A DNA stretch of 64,000 bases. It comes from JADKAV01 sp963732355 (lineage in GTDB: Bacteria > Actinomycetota > Actinomycetes > S36-B12 > UBA10799). Every line of letters starts with the position of its first letter. Within the stretch, counting starts at the first letter, position 1. This document shows, in pieces, positions 37,251 to 45,133 of the stretch. The position numbers and the translations under genes were made by a program. Where the stretch lies: assembly GCA_963732355.1 (NCBI GenBank), contig CAVSZD010000006.1, positions 124,001-188,000 of the forward strand. Direction: 5' to 3'. Under the pieces are notes generated by a model, which was not told the DNA's origin, ran no database searches, and saw nothing but the letters and a program-made list of their open reading frames with translations.

Positions 37251-37483
37251 GCCTAAGCAACCGGCCCTGGGCAGTTGGTTAGAGGTTGTGCTGTTCGTTA
37301 GCGAAACAACGCGTGGATTCGCTAACCAGGACCACAACCTCTAACGCGGGCGGTTCAGGACCGCGGATGGACATTGCCGAGCCTAAGCAGCCGGCCCCGG
37401 GCAGTTGGTTAGAGGTTGTGCTGTTCGTTAGCGAAACAACGCGTGGATTCGCTAACCAGGACCACAACCTCTAACGCGGGCGG
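37251..37483. repeat. Direct duplication of a 103-bp block carrying family B hairpins
   Basis: Bases 37251-37353 recur at 37381-37483 (offset 130) with only two differences seen. Each block contains one 68-bp family B hairpin (37278-37345 and 37408-37475, copies 3 and 4), here with the right arm reading CCAGGACC in place of CCAACAGC. The duplication fills the gap before the serine-hydrolase homologue. Confidence 0.95.
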
Positions 37484-37490
37484 TCGAAGG

Positions 37491-38690
37491 CTACTTCTTG
37501 ACCGGCGGCGGGCTCTTCGGTGCCATCAGGGCACCGATCTCGCGGAAGATCCCGTCGCTTGCGTTCGGGTAGTCACCCTCGGCGCTGAACGCCTCCTGCT
37601 TGAACGTGGTGGCCACGGCGATCGTGACATCCTTGCCAGGCAGATAGGCCATGGTCGCGGCGTACCCGGCGAGCAACGGGTTCTGCAGCATCCAGTCACC
37701 CGAACGCACAATGCCCAACCCGTAGTTGTAGCCCACGACCTGCTGGAAGCACGACGGGGTGCAGTTGTCCTGCCGCTGTCCGAAACCGATGAGGCGCGAC
37801 TCGGTCATAGCCCGGTAGCTCTTCTTGGACAGCAACTGCCCGGTCCCGACCGCGCGGGCGGTCTTGGTCATGTCGGCGATCGTCGAGGTCTGGGTAGCAC
37901 CAACGGGCGTTCCCCACGCAGTGTTCCAGAACGTCGACTCCTCGTAGAAGCTCACATCGGGCGCCAGACCCAACGCGCCACGTCGCTCCGACGAGAACGC
38001 GTGCAGCACCGGCGTCGGGATCTCACTGGTCTGGTTGGCCAGGGTGTCCTTCAAGCCCATCGGGGTCAGGACGTTGCGCCGCAGGAGTTTGGCCAACGGC
38101 TTTCCCCCGATCTCGGAAAGGATCTTGCCCAGCAGCATGAAGTTCGTGTGCGAATAACTCCAGTTGGTACCCGGCGCGAAGAGCACCGGCTTGCTGAACG
38201 CCACCTTGCGACGCTGCTTGTAGGTCCAGATCCGGAAGGGGTTGTCGATGTAGTCCTTCTCCCAGGCCGGGTCGCGCTCGTAGTCGGGGTAGCCGGAGGT
38301 CTGGTTGGCCAGCATCTTCAGCGTCACCTTGTCGGAGTTGGGGACCGACGGCAGCCACTTGTCGATCGTGTCACTGAGCTTGACCTTGCCCTGGTCGACG
38401 TATTCCAGCAGCAGCGTGCTTACATACGCGAAAGCCACCGCCCCGTTACGGAAACGCATGTCGGTGCTCGCCGGCACTCCGTCCATGGATTCTCCGAAGG
38501 CCTTGGTGCTCACCACGCGGTCGCCCTTGGTCACCTGCACTATCACCGCCCTGAGGTGTTCGCGCTTCATGGCCGCCTGCACGATCTCGTCGATCTGCGC
38601 CGGCTTGGACTGCGCGGCCATCGCCGGCAGCGACGGGCTGAGCAGAGCCGTGCTGACCAGGCCCGCCACAACTAGACGCGCGAATCTCAT
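37491..38690 (-). CDS. Secreted serine-hydrolase (class C beta-lactamase fold) homologue lacking its catalytic residues
   Basis: 399 residues, signal peptide cut after AMA (about residue 25). The fold is clear (LLLEYVDQGKVKLSDTIDKWLP, YSHTNFMLLGKI), but the SxxK active site reads GAVAF: both the nucleophilic serine and the lysine are replaced. The YxN motif is YSH. The related protein at 48110 keeps GSVSK and YCN at the same places. This copy should therefore not hydrolyse or transfer by the usual mechanism and may be a binding protein. It has two cysteines in DNCTPSCFQ. Confidence 0.85.
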   Translation of the reverse strand: MRFARLVVAGLVSTALLSPSLPAMAAQSKPAQIDEIVQAAMKREHLRAVIVQVTKGDRVVSTKAFGESMDGVPASTDMRFRNGAVAFAYVSTLLLEYVDQGKVKLSDTIDKWLPSVPNSDKVTLKMLANQTSGYPDYERDPAWEKDYIDNPFRIWTYKQRRKVAFSKPVLFAPGTNWSYSHTNFMLLGKILSEIGGKPLAKLLRRNVLTPMGLKDTLANQTSEIPTPVLHAFSSERRGALGLAPDVSFYEESTFWNTAWGTPVGATQTSTIADMTKTARAVGTGQLLSKKSYRAMTESRLIGFGQRQDNCTPSCFQQVVGYNYGLGIVRSGDWMLQNPLLAGYAATMAYLPGKDVTIAVATTFKQEAFSAEGDYPNASDGIFREIGALMAPKSPPPVKK

Positions 38691-38884
38691 GCGAACTCCT
38701 CTCGACCCCGTTCCCGGATTGAATCACGACCCTGCGACGTCTCGACGAGCATGTCCACAACTGGTCACACAGGCGTACCCTAGAAGTGAGGGATTTCCTT
38801 GTGGTCCGGGCGTGCCGGACCAATGGGGTCGGGGCCGATCGGCCCTCATACGGCTGATTGGGTGCCGTGTGGGAGGTGGTCCCC

Positions 38885-41134
38885 ATGATGTTGCGTACGA
38901 CCGTCGCCGCCGTCTCAACCGTGGCGTTGTCGGTATTCCTGACCGGCGTGACAGCAGCGCCGTCCTATGCCGCAGGCGGCAGCCTTGATTTGAACATGAA
39001 CAATCAGCCACGCATCACAGGCGATGCGTGGCCGATGGGTTCGTCGGTGCGTGTCTGCCGCGGGTCACAGGATCTCGCCAAAGTCGACACCGACCCATTC
39101 GGCTCGTTCAGCCTCGCACTGGACAGGGATGCCCATGTGGGGGAGAGGTACACAGTGACCGCTGGCGGCACCTGCGCGGCGCCAGGCCCGACGTCCACAT
39201 CGATGATCGCGAGCCTGCCGGCGCCCACGGTGGATGTGGCCCAGGGCTGGATCTATGGCAGTGGCGGCAGTGGCGGCTCCACCCTCACCGCCGCCGTCGG
39301 CAACCAGTACGGTGCGCTGGCCTCCGACACCGTGACGCCCAACCCCGACGGCACGTGGGCGGCCTACGTGGGTGCGGCGGTCTTCGACCTGATGAAAGGG
39401 GTCGGGGTGGGCCTACATCTGCAGTTCCCCAATGGGAGCGTGAGCCGCAACTCCGCGGTCTCCAATCCGACCATCTCGATCTGGGACACCCACGGCGTTG
39501 CCGCGTCAGGGTGGGCACCCAACACAGCACTGCGCATGAGCCTGCGCGACCCGGGAACCAGCGATTCGTACCACTGGACTGTCACCACCGATGAAAACGG
39601 CGGCTTCTGGGATGTGCCACCAGACGCGCAGTGGCAGGTGCTCAAGCCGGGCTGGATCGCCTCGGCCACCGGCATCGTCGAGAACCGTGAGGTCACAACA
39701 CTGACCAAGACGATCGCCCTGCCAGATCCGCTGCCCTTCCCGACGTCCATGGCGGGAAATGTCGTCACGGGCACGCTGCTCGGCACAGTCAGCAACGCCA
39801 CAATCGGGGCGGGTAGTTACATCGAGGCCACCGCCGTGTGCCGGTCCGATGACTGGCCCCAGCGTGCTCAACTGGCCGGTCCATCCGGGGGCTACCAGCT
39901 CGACTTCACCGCCGCACCTGTATTCCCGTGGGACAGTGGGACTGCGTGTGCCGACAAGACTGTGTACTTCGGGTTCAACGTGCGTGACCTGGATGGCGAC
40001 GAGGTCTCTTTGAACTGGCATGTCAGCCCGCAGCCGCAGGTCTTTGTGCCCGACGTGGTCTACAACGGCCAGCCCGGCGACGTCACCGGGGGCGGGTTCG
40101 ACCTGATGGCGGTGGAGATCGCCCAATGTCAGATGAACGGCTCGACGGTTGTGGGCTGCGACCCACAGACCGCGTTGTTGACCAACACCAACCCCGATCC
40201 GCAGTGGGACAAGTACCCCCTCGGATATGGGCAGCTCTCCGAGAGCCTCGCCTTCCAGCGCTACCTGTGGGTGGGCGGCATCTCGGTGGACTGCGCGAAG
40301 GCGCCCGGGACGTGCGCTGTGGTCGTGGGTGAACCGAACCGTGCAGGCGTGCAGGCGTTCGCCCCGTTGACCTTCGGCTTCGACCCGTATGTGCAAGCCC
40401 AGCCGGCGGACAACCTCGTGGACGGCGCGGCGATCACGGTCGTCGGTGGGGACTTCCCCCCGAACGCCACATTCAACGTGGATGTCGCGCTCGGCTACGG
40501 CTCGGCGCAGGGTGGACTGGTCGACCACAGCACGTGGTGGATGGGGTCGGTGACCACCGACGCGACCGGTTCCTTCAGCGTGCCGATGAAGGCATCGCGG
40601 CTGTTGCACGTCTCGCCCATGCCCAGCGATCCCAAGCTCGACATCGACTGCGCGACCGTCGCGGCGGCCAGCAACGACCGGTGCGGCGTCTTCGCCTATT
40701 GGACAGTCACCCCGACCGACCCGGCGCGCGACCAGGCGACGTTCTTCGCACCGCTGACGTTCCAGCCGCCGGTCGGCGCGGTTGGGCCAGCTGGTCCGCC
40801 AGGGGCCACCGGACCTCCCGGCGAGACCGGTCCCGCAGGTCCACCAGGCGTGGCTCCGCTCGTGGCGATCTTCGCTCCCGGCACCATGAGCGCGAAGACC
40901 GGCAAGAAGTTGAAGGTCTCCTACGCACTGAGCGCGAAGTCGACCTTGACCGCAAAGTTGGTCCGCAAGGCGACCACACTCTCGAAGTCGGTCAGCGGTT
41001 CAGCCGGTGCCAACACCCTGAGTTGGAAACTGGTCAACAAGGGCAAACCGCTGCCGACCGGCAAGTACCGCCTGAGCCTGAGCAACTCCGATGGCCGGAC
41101 CCTGACGACCACCACGGTCAAGGTCCTGCGCTGA
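38885..41134 (+). CDS. Secreted multi-domain protein with collagen-like stub
   Basis: 749 residues, signal peptide cut after SYA. Several beta-sandwich-like segments follow, with GSFSLALDRDAHVGERYTV and later GGDFPPNATFNVDVALGYG as Ig/FN3-like pieces. Near residue 645 is a short collagen-like run of Gly-x-y triplets (GPAGPPGATGPPGETGPAG). It is followed by a lysine-rich domain (KTGKKLKVSYALSAKSTLTAK) ending in LTTTTVKVLR. No membrane anchor. ATG 38885 has GGGAGG upstream; the next codons include a second ATG. Probably a surface or matrix protein. Confidence 0.82.
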   Translation: MMLRTTVAAVSTVALSVFLTGVTAAPSYAAGGSLDLNMNNQPRITGDAWPMGSSVRVCRGSQDLAKVDTDPFGSFSLALDRDAHVGERYTVTAGGTCAAPGPTSTSMIASLPAPTVDVAQGWIYGSGGSGGSTLTAAVGNQYGALASDTVTPNPDGTWAAYVGAAVFDLMKGVGVGLHLQFPNGSVSRNSAVSNPTISIWDTHGVAASGWAPNTALRMSLRDPGTSDSYHWTVTTDENGGFWDVPPDAQWQVLKPGWIASATGIVENREVTTLTKTIALPDPLPFPTSMAGNVVTGTLLGTVSNATIGAGSYIEATAVCRSDDWPQRAQLAGPSGGYQLDFTAAPVFPWDSGTACADKTVYFGFNVRDLDGDEVSLNWHVSPQPQVFVPDVVYNGQPGDVTGGGFDLMAVEIAQCQMNGSTVVGCDPQTALLTNTNPDPQWDKYPLGYGQLSESLAFQRYLWVGGISVDCAKAPGTCAVVVGEPNRAGVQAFAPLTFGFDPYVQAQPADNLVDGAAITVVGGDFPPNATFNVDVALGYGSAQGGLVDHSTWWMGSVTTDATGSFSVPMKASRLLHVSPMPSDPKLDIDCATVAAASNDRCGVFAYWTVTPTDPARDQATFFAPLTFQPPVGAVGPAGPPGATGPPGETGPAGPPGVAPLVAIFAPGTMSAKTGKKLKVSYALSAKSTLTAKLVRKATTLSKSVSGSAGANTLSWKLVNKGKPLPTGKYRLSLSNSDGRTLTTTTVKVLR

Positions 41135-41142
41135 CGCCCCGC

Positions 41143-41210
41143 GTTAGAGGTTGTGGTGTTGGTTAGCGAAACAACGCGTGTATTTGCTAACCAACCGCAC
41201 AACCTCTAAC
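41143..41210. repeat. 68-bp hairpin repeat, family B, copy 5
   Basis: Arms carry a few substitutions (GGTGTTGGTTAGCGAA, TTTGCTAACCAACCGC) around loop ACAACGCGTGTA. It lies between two convergent genes, 9 bases after the stop of the secreted protein. Confidence 0.93.
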
Positions 41211-41221
41211 CCGGACCGGAT

Positions 41222-41851
41222 TCACCCATCGCCGAAATGGTCGCGCGCCCACAGCGTGGCCTGCACCCGGTCGGTGACACCGATCGCGGCGTAGATCTGC
41301 GTCAAGTGGGACTTGACGGTCTTCTCGCTCACACCCAGATGCTTGGCCACCAACCGGTTCGGCTGCCCGGCAGCCACCAGAGCGAGCACCTCGCGCTGCT
41401 TGGCGGTCAAAACCGAGCCCGGTCCGGTACCGCCGCTGCGCCGGGTCTCCACCAAGGCCCTGGCCACGCGGGGGTCGATGGGTGAGCCACCGGCGGCTGC
41501 AGCCTGGATGCCGCTGTGCAGGACTTGCGGCTCGGTGTCCTTCATCAAGTAACCGACGGCCCCGGCATCGAGGCTGCGCAGCACCTGTTCGCGGTCGCCG
41601 GAGGTCGTGAGGACGACCACAGCAATCCCGGGAGCGGCCTCGACGATCCGGCGGGTCGCCTGTACACCGTCGATGCCGGGCATCGAGAGGTCCATCAGGA
41701 CGACGTCGGGGGCCAATGAGATCGCCAACTTCGCGCCCTCAGTCCCGTCCGAGGCAGAACCCACGACGGTCACATCGTCGAAAGCCTCAAGCAGCAGTTT
41801 CAGGCCCTCCACAACCACCCGATGGTCGTCGACCAGCACAACCGTGATCAC
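41222..41851 (-). CDS. NarL/FixJ-type response regulator
   Basis: 209 residues: receiver domain with VDDHRVV, phospho-acceptor in VVLMDLSMPGIDG (residue 54), and lysine in YLMKDTEP, then a LuxR-type helix-turn-helix (LTAKQREVLALVAAGQPNRL, VSEKTVKSHL). A transcription regulator, overlapping its sensor kinase gene by 4 bases (ATGA, 41848-41851). Targets unknown. Confidence 0.94.
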   Translation of the reverse strand: MITVVLVDDHRVVVEGLKLLLEAFDDVTVVGSASDGTEGAKLAISLAPDVVLMDLSMPGIDGVQATRRIVEAAPGIAVVVLTTSGDREQVLRSLDAGAVGYLMKDTEPQVLHSGIQAAAAGGSPIDPRVARALVETRRSGGTGPGSVLTAKQREVLALVAAGQPNRLVAKHLGVSEKTVKSHLTQIYAAIGVTDRVQATLWARDHFGDG

Positions 41852-43143
41852 CGTTGATCCACCTCCACACTCACCGTCGTCCCCGCGCCTGGCGCGCTGT
41901 TGACCCTCACCCTGCCGCCCACGGTCGCCACGAGATCATGCACGAGCCGCAAACCCAAATGTCCGTCGTATTCGCCGTCGGGATCGAAACCGATGCCGTC
42001 GTCCACGACGCTCAGGACAACAGTCCTCGCCTCCTGGGCCAGACGAACGCGCACGTGCGACGCCTGTGCGTGTTTGGAGACATTGCCGATCGCCTCGCGC
42101 GCAACCCGGTAAAGAGCCGCGCGGACGTTCGGGTCCAAGTCCGGCAGTTCGGCAAGATCGGCGTCGACCTCGATGCCCGGGCCCAAGCCGGCCAGCAGGT
42201 CGCCGATCGCCGGCGCCAGGCCGGAGGTCTCCAGATTCGGCGGGTAGATGTCCACCAGCAACGTCCGAAGCTCCCGTACCGAGGCGCGCGAGGTCCGCGC
42301 AGCGTCCGACAACACCGCAGCCGAGTCAGCATCGCCCGAGGCTTCGGCGCGCGCGGCCATCCCTGCCAGTGCGAAGGAGAGGCCAGCCAAGTGCTGAACC
42401 GTGCCGTCGTGCAGGTCTGCGGCAATCCGGGCGCGTTCAGTCTCCGAAGCGTCCACAGCTCGTTCGAGCAACTCTTCGCGCGTGCGCAGTTCCGCGCTTA
42501 TGCGCCGGGCCATCCTGATCCCGAGAAGAACCAGCAGAAGCCCCAGTAGAACGATGGATCCGGCCAGGATGGGCGCGAAAGCCATCCACACACCTCGGGC
42601 CTGCTCTTGCAGGCTGTCCTGGAGTTTGCTGATCTGGAACAGGTACCGCGAGCCGTCCCCACCCTGCATCGGGAAACTGACCTGCACCCAGTCGGCATCC
42701 GGATCTAGATAACGGTTCTCGGGTCTGGTCGGATCCGCGATACCTTGCGCGGGCCCGCCCGCGATCTCGCTGGGCATCGGGAACCGCTCACCGATCAGCC
42801 GGGGATCGTTGGAGTAGATGATCACCCCGTCCTCGTTCCACAGCCGGATCGCCCTAACATCCGAACCGCTGATGGACGCCGAGAATGCGGCGTCGAGTTC
42901 AGCCATTCGCGCGGGCTTGCCTGCTTGCAGCCCCTCGTCGATCCGGGGTTCCACCACAGTGCGCGCCAGCCACTGGGCGGCGGTGCGGGCATCGTCGACG
43001 GACTGCTCACGTGCCACCGCAACAGCTGCCGCAAGGCTGGCCAGCACCAGCAGCACGATGCCTATGGCTCCCGGAATGGCGAACCGCAGGACCTCTCGCC
43101 GGACGATCGTCCGTGGGCTCTCGCCCACCGCCGGTTCAGCCAT
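41848..43143 (-). CDS. NarX/DesK-type sensor histidine kinase
   Basis: 431 residues. Two transmembrane helices (about 22-43 and 182-205) bracket an extracellular sensor domain. HisKA_3 phospho-acceptor follows in ERARIAADLHDGTVQHLAG (His about 247), then a HATPase_c domain with VVDDGIGFDPDGEYDGHLG and GAGTTVSVEV. It pairs with the adjacent response regulator. The divergent-looking hairpin at 43178 separates it from the next operon. Confidence 0.93.
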   Translation of the reverse strand: MAEPAVGESPRTIVRREVLRFAIPGAIGIVLLVLASLAAAVAVAREQSVDDARTAAQWLARTVVEPRIDEGLQAGKPARMAELDAAFSASISGSDVRAIRLWNEDGVIIYSNDPRLIGERFPMPSEIAGGPAQGIADPTRPENRYLDPDADWVQVSFPMQGGDGSRYLFQISKLQDSLQEQARGVWMAFAPILAGSIVLLGLLLVLLGIRMARRISAELRTREELLERAVDASETERARIAADLHDGTVQHLAGLSFALAGMAARAEASGDADSAAVLSDAARTSRASVRELRTLLVDIYPPNLETSGLAPAIGDLLAGLGPGIEVDADLAELPDLDPNVRAALYRVAREAIGNVSKHAQASHVRVRLAQEARTVVLSVVDDGIGFDPDGEYDGHLGLRLVHDLVATVGGRVRVNSAPGAGTTVSVEVDQR

Positions 43144-43177
43144 GGGCCATTGTCCCCACGATTACCCCGCACACGTG

Positions 43178-43219
43178 CGAACCCCGCCCACCGATCGGTG
43201 AATCGGTGAACGGGGTTCG
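43178..43219 (-). terminator. Nested hairpin downstream of the 11-residue-repeat gene
   Basis: Outer stem CGAACCCCG / CGGGGTTCG and inner stem CACCGAT / ATCGGTG with a 6-base loop, 8 bases past the end of the gene that finishes at 43227. It has the shape of a strong terminator but no long T-tract, so Rho-independence is uncertain. Confidence 0.5.
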
Positions 43220-43226
43220 TTCGTCA

Positions 43227-43799
43227 CTACTTGCCTATCGCGTCGCGGAAGTCCTGACGGGCGGCCTTGCGCGCGTCGCGGAAGTCGTCGATCGCGGCCT
43301 TGACCGCGTCGTGACGGACCTCGCGCGCCTGCTGAACCTCTGTCCGGTAGACGGTGGCAGCCGCCTTGCGCTGCTGAGGCGTGGACGCCGGGTCCTGGAC
43401 GACTGCGAGGAAGGTTTCCCGGCTGGTGCTGATGCTGTCCAGGAACGTGTCGTTGGCGACCTTGATGGCCGCATGGAATGCCTCACGGGCTGCCTGAAGA
43501 GCGTCGAGCAGCACCTGCTTGGCCTGCGCGAACTTCGCCCGGTTCTCCTGGCGGGCTTCACGCAGGTCAGCGCGGAACTGCTGACGGGCCTCGCGCTGCT
43601 GCGCGCGGAACTCCTCACGAGCCTCGCGCAGGTCGGCGCGGAACTGGCGGCGTGCGTCCTGGACCCCCCAGCCCTGCCCGTTGGAAGCGGCTACTGAAGC
43701 GGTCACAACGGTCGGTGTCTGGGCGTTCGCGGCTGGTGCCATTACGCTCAGGCCGATCAAGACTCCGGTCGCTGCTGCAACTGTTCGTGATGCTTTCAT
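43227..43799 (-). CDS. Secreted helical protein built from 11-residue repeats
   Basis: 190 residues, signal peptide cut after ANA. From residue 49 eight consecutive 11-residue units follow the pattern A-R-x-x-F-R-x-x-L-x-E (for example ARRQFRADLRE, AREEFRAQQRE, ARQQFRADLRE). After a 21-residue break, three more units end the protein (AIDDFRDARKA, ARQDFRDAIGK). Such hendecads form right-handed coiled coils or amphipathic surface helices, as in LEA and apolipoprotein-like proteins. The units are rich in Arg, Glu, Ala and Gln. It is probably in one transcript with the small secreted gene upstream. No named family recognised. Confidence 0.8.
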   Translation of the reverse strand: MKASRTVAAATGVLIGLSVMAPAANAQTPTVVTASVAASNGQGWGVQDARRQFRADLREAREEFRAQQREARQQFRADLREARQENRAKFAQAKQVLLDALQAAREAFHAAIKVANDTFLDSISTSRETFLAVVQDPASTPQQRKAAATVYRTEVQQAREVRHDAVKAAIDDFRDARKAARQDFRDAIGK

Positions 43800-43826
43800 C
43801 GTTGCTATTCCTCTCCTTGTGTTGGC

Positions 43827-44237
43827 TCAGAAGGCCAGGGTTCCCTGGCACGTCTCGCCGGTGGCGCGGTTACGGGCGGTGAAGGTGAAAGTGTCGGGGC
43901 CGGGCTGGTTCTCGACGCGTCCCTTGAGTTTCGCCTCGCCCTTTCCCGTTGGCTTACGGGTGAGGGTGGCGATCGTCGTCTGGTTGTGGCTCAACCGCAG
44001 CGTCCAACGCTGGCGCGAGCGGTTCGTCTTGATCCGGGCTTCGACCTCGACGCGCAGGAATCGGGAGCGGCCCTGCATGGACCACGTGCTCCCGGCTGTG
44101 CAGAGTCCGGAGGTGACGAGGCTGTCCGACCCTCCGGAGACCCGCTGGCGATCCGGACCGCCGCTCGCGGTTGCTGGCAACATCGAGGCGCTCACCGCCA
44201 GCGCGATTGCCGCGCCAGCCGTCGCTTTCGTCCACAT
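43827..44237 (-). CDS. Small secreted protein, possible operon partner of the repeat protein
   Basis: 136 residues, signal peptide MWTKATAGAAIALAVSAS with cleavage near ATASG. The mature part has two cysteines (SGLCTAGS, GETCQGTL) that could pair, and a beta-rich middle (RFLRVEVEARIK, WTLRLSHN, DTFTFTARN). It lies 27 bases upstream of the 11-residue-repeat protein on the same strand. The MWTKA leader also opens the secreted protein at 51032, but the mature parts are not alike. Confidence 0.7.
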   Translation of the reverse strand: MWTKATAGAAIALAVSASMLPATASGGPDRQRVSGGSDSLVTSGLCTAGSTWSMQGRSRFLRVEVEARIKTNRSRQRWTLRLSHNQTTIATLTRKPTGKGEAKLKGRVENQPGPDTFTFTARNRATGETCQGTLAF

Positions 44238-44345
44238 GCCCACGACTCCATGCTCTTGCTGACGCCGGGATGCGGACAAGTGGACCTTGGTCTTAGGACG
44301 AAGGTCCAGGTGGTCGCAGGTGGCGACGGGATCTCGGTCTCTGGG

Positions 44346-44456
44346 TTGTGGCGTTGTTACGGCCGCGGGAGCGCGGTTGTTGCGTCGTTGCTGGTCTCGC
44401 AGCCTCAAGAACAGCAACAACGCGACACCCGAGAGCCGCGGCCCGCAACAACGCAA
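44346..44456. repeat. Nested palindromic repeat, family A, copy 3
   Basis: Outer arms TTGTGGCGTTGTTA and CAACAACGCAAG, inner arms GTTGTTGCGTCGTTGCTGG and AGCAACAACGCGACAC. It sits between divergent genes, unlike the other copies. Confidence 0.85.
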
Positions 44457-44510
44457 GGCCGGGCGCGAACCGCGTGGCCGTTCGCAGCGCCCCGGCGCCC
44501 CCCGAAACGC

Positions 44511-44551
44511 TTGACCAGTTCCGAACCAGGCGCACTATGGTCTATGCCATA
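44511..44551 (+). promoter_or_regulatory. Putative promoter and TetR operator
   Basis: TTGACC (44511) and, 19 bases on, TATGGT (44536) could be -35 and -10 elements. The second lies inside the inverted repeat TATGG-TCTATG-CCATA (44536-44551), which ends 9 bases before the TetR GTG start. That arrangement suits autoregulation. Confidence 0.45.
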
Positions 44552-44560
44552 ATCCAGAAT

Positions 44561-45133
44561 GTGACCATCAGCACCCGGGACCGAATGCTCAACTCCGCGG
44601 TCGAACTCATCCAGGAACGCGGCGCCAGTGCAGTGACCGTCGATGCCGTCCTCACGCACAGCCACGCCCCTCGGGGTTCGGTGTACCACCATTTCCCAGG
44701 TGGCCGCGACGAGATGGTCCTGGCCGCGGTCACCCGCGCGGGCGACAACATCTCGACGATCCTGCAGCGGTCCCTGGCGACCGGAGACGCGGCGGATGCC
44801 GTGGATGGCTTCATCGCGTTCTGGAAGAAGGCGATGCGCGACTCGGACTTCCATGCCGGGTGCCCGGTCATGGCAATGGCCGTCGACGGCCGCCAGGACA
44901 TGCCTGCCGCTGGCGAGGCAGTTCGGCGGGTCTTCACCGGCTGGCTCTCGGAATTTGAGGGACACCTGATCGCTCAAGGCTGGGCGCCAGCACGAGCCCG
45001 AAGCATAGCCAGTATGACGATTGCCGCGATCGAGGGCGGACTTGTCCTGTCGCGCGCTACTGGCAGTGTCAGGCCACTGGACGACGTCGCAGCAGAACTA
45101 CGCGTGCTGCTCAACTCAAAGGAGATCTCATGA
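44561..45133 (+). CDS. TetR/AcrR-family transcriptional regulator
   Basis: 190 residues. The N-terminal helix-turn-helix DRMLNSAVELIQERGASAVT ... APRGSVYHHFPGGRDEM is typical, and the C-terminal ligand domain contains DFHAGCPVMAMAVDG, the cysteine-bearing stretch found in the LmrA/YxaF-like subgroup. GTG 44561 is preferred because an upstream ATG (44537) would lie within the inverted repeat that looks like its operator. The TGA overlaps the ATG of the oxidoreductase, so the regulator likely controls its own operon. Confidence 0.88.
   Translation: MTISTRDRMLNSAVELIQERGASAVTVDAVLTHSHAPRGSVYHHFPGGRDEMVLAAVTRAGDNISTILQRSLATGDAADAVDGFIAFWKKAMRDSDFHAGCPVMAMAVDGRQDMPAAGEAVRRVFTGWLSEFEGHLIAQGWAPARARSIASMTIAAIEGGLVLSRATGSVRPLDDVAAELRVLLNSKEIS

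Noticed and set aside
44537..44560. TetR start at the upstream ATG 44537
   Set aside because: It would place the start inside the inverted repeat that looks like the operator, and the first eight residues do not fit the family.
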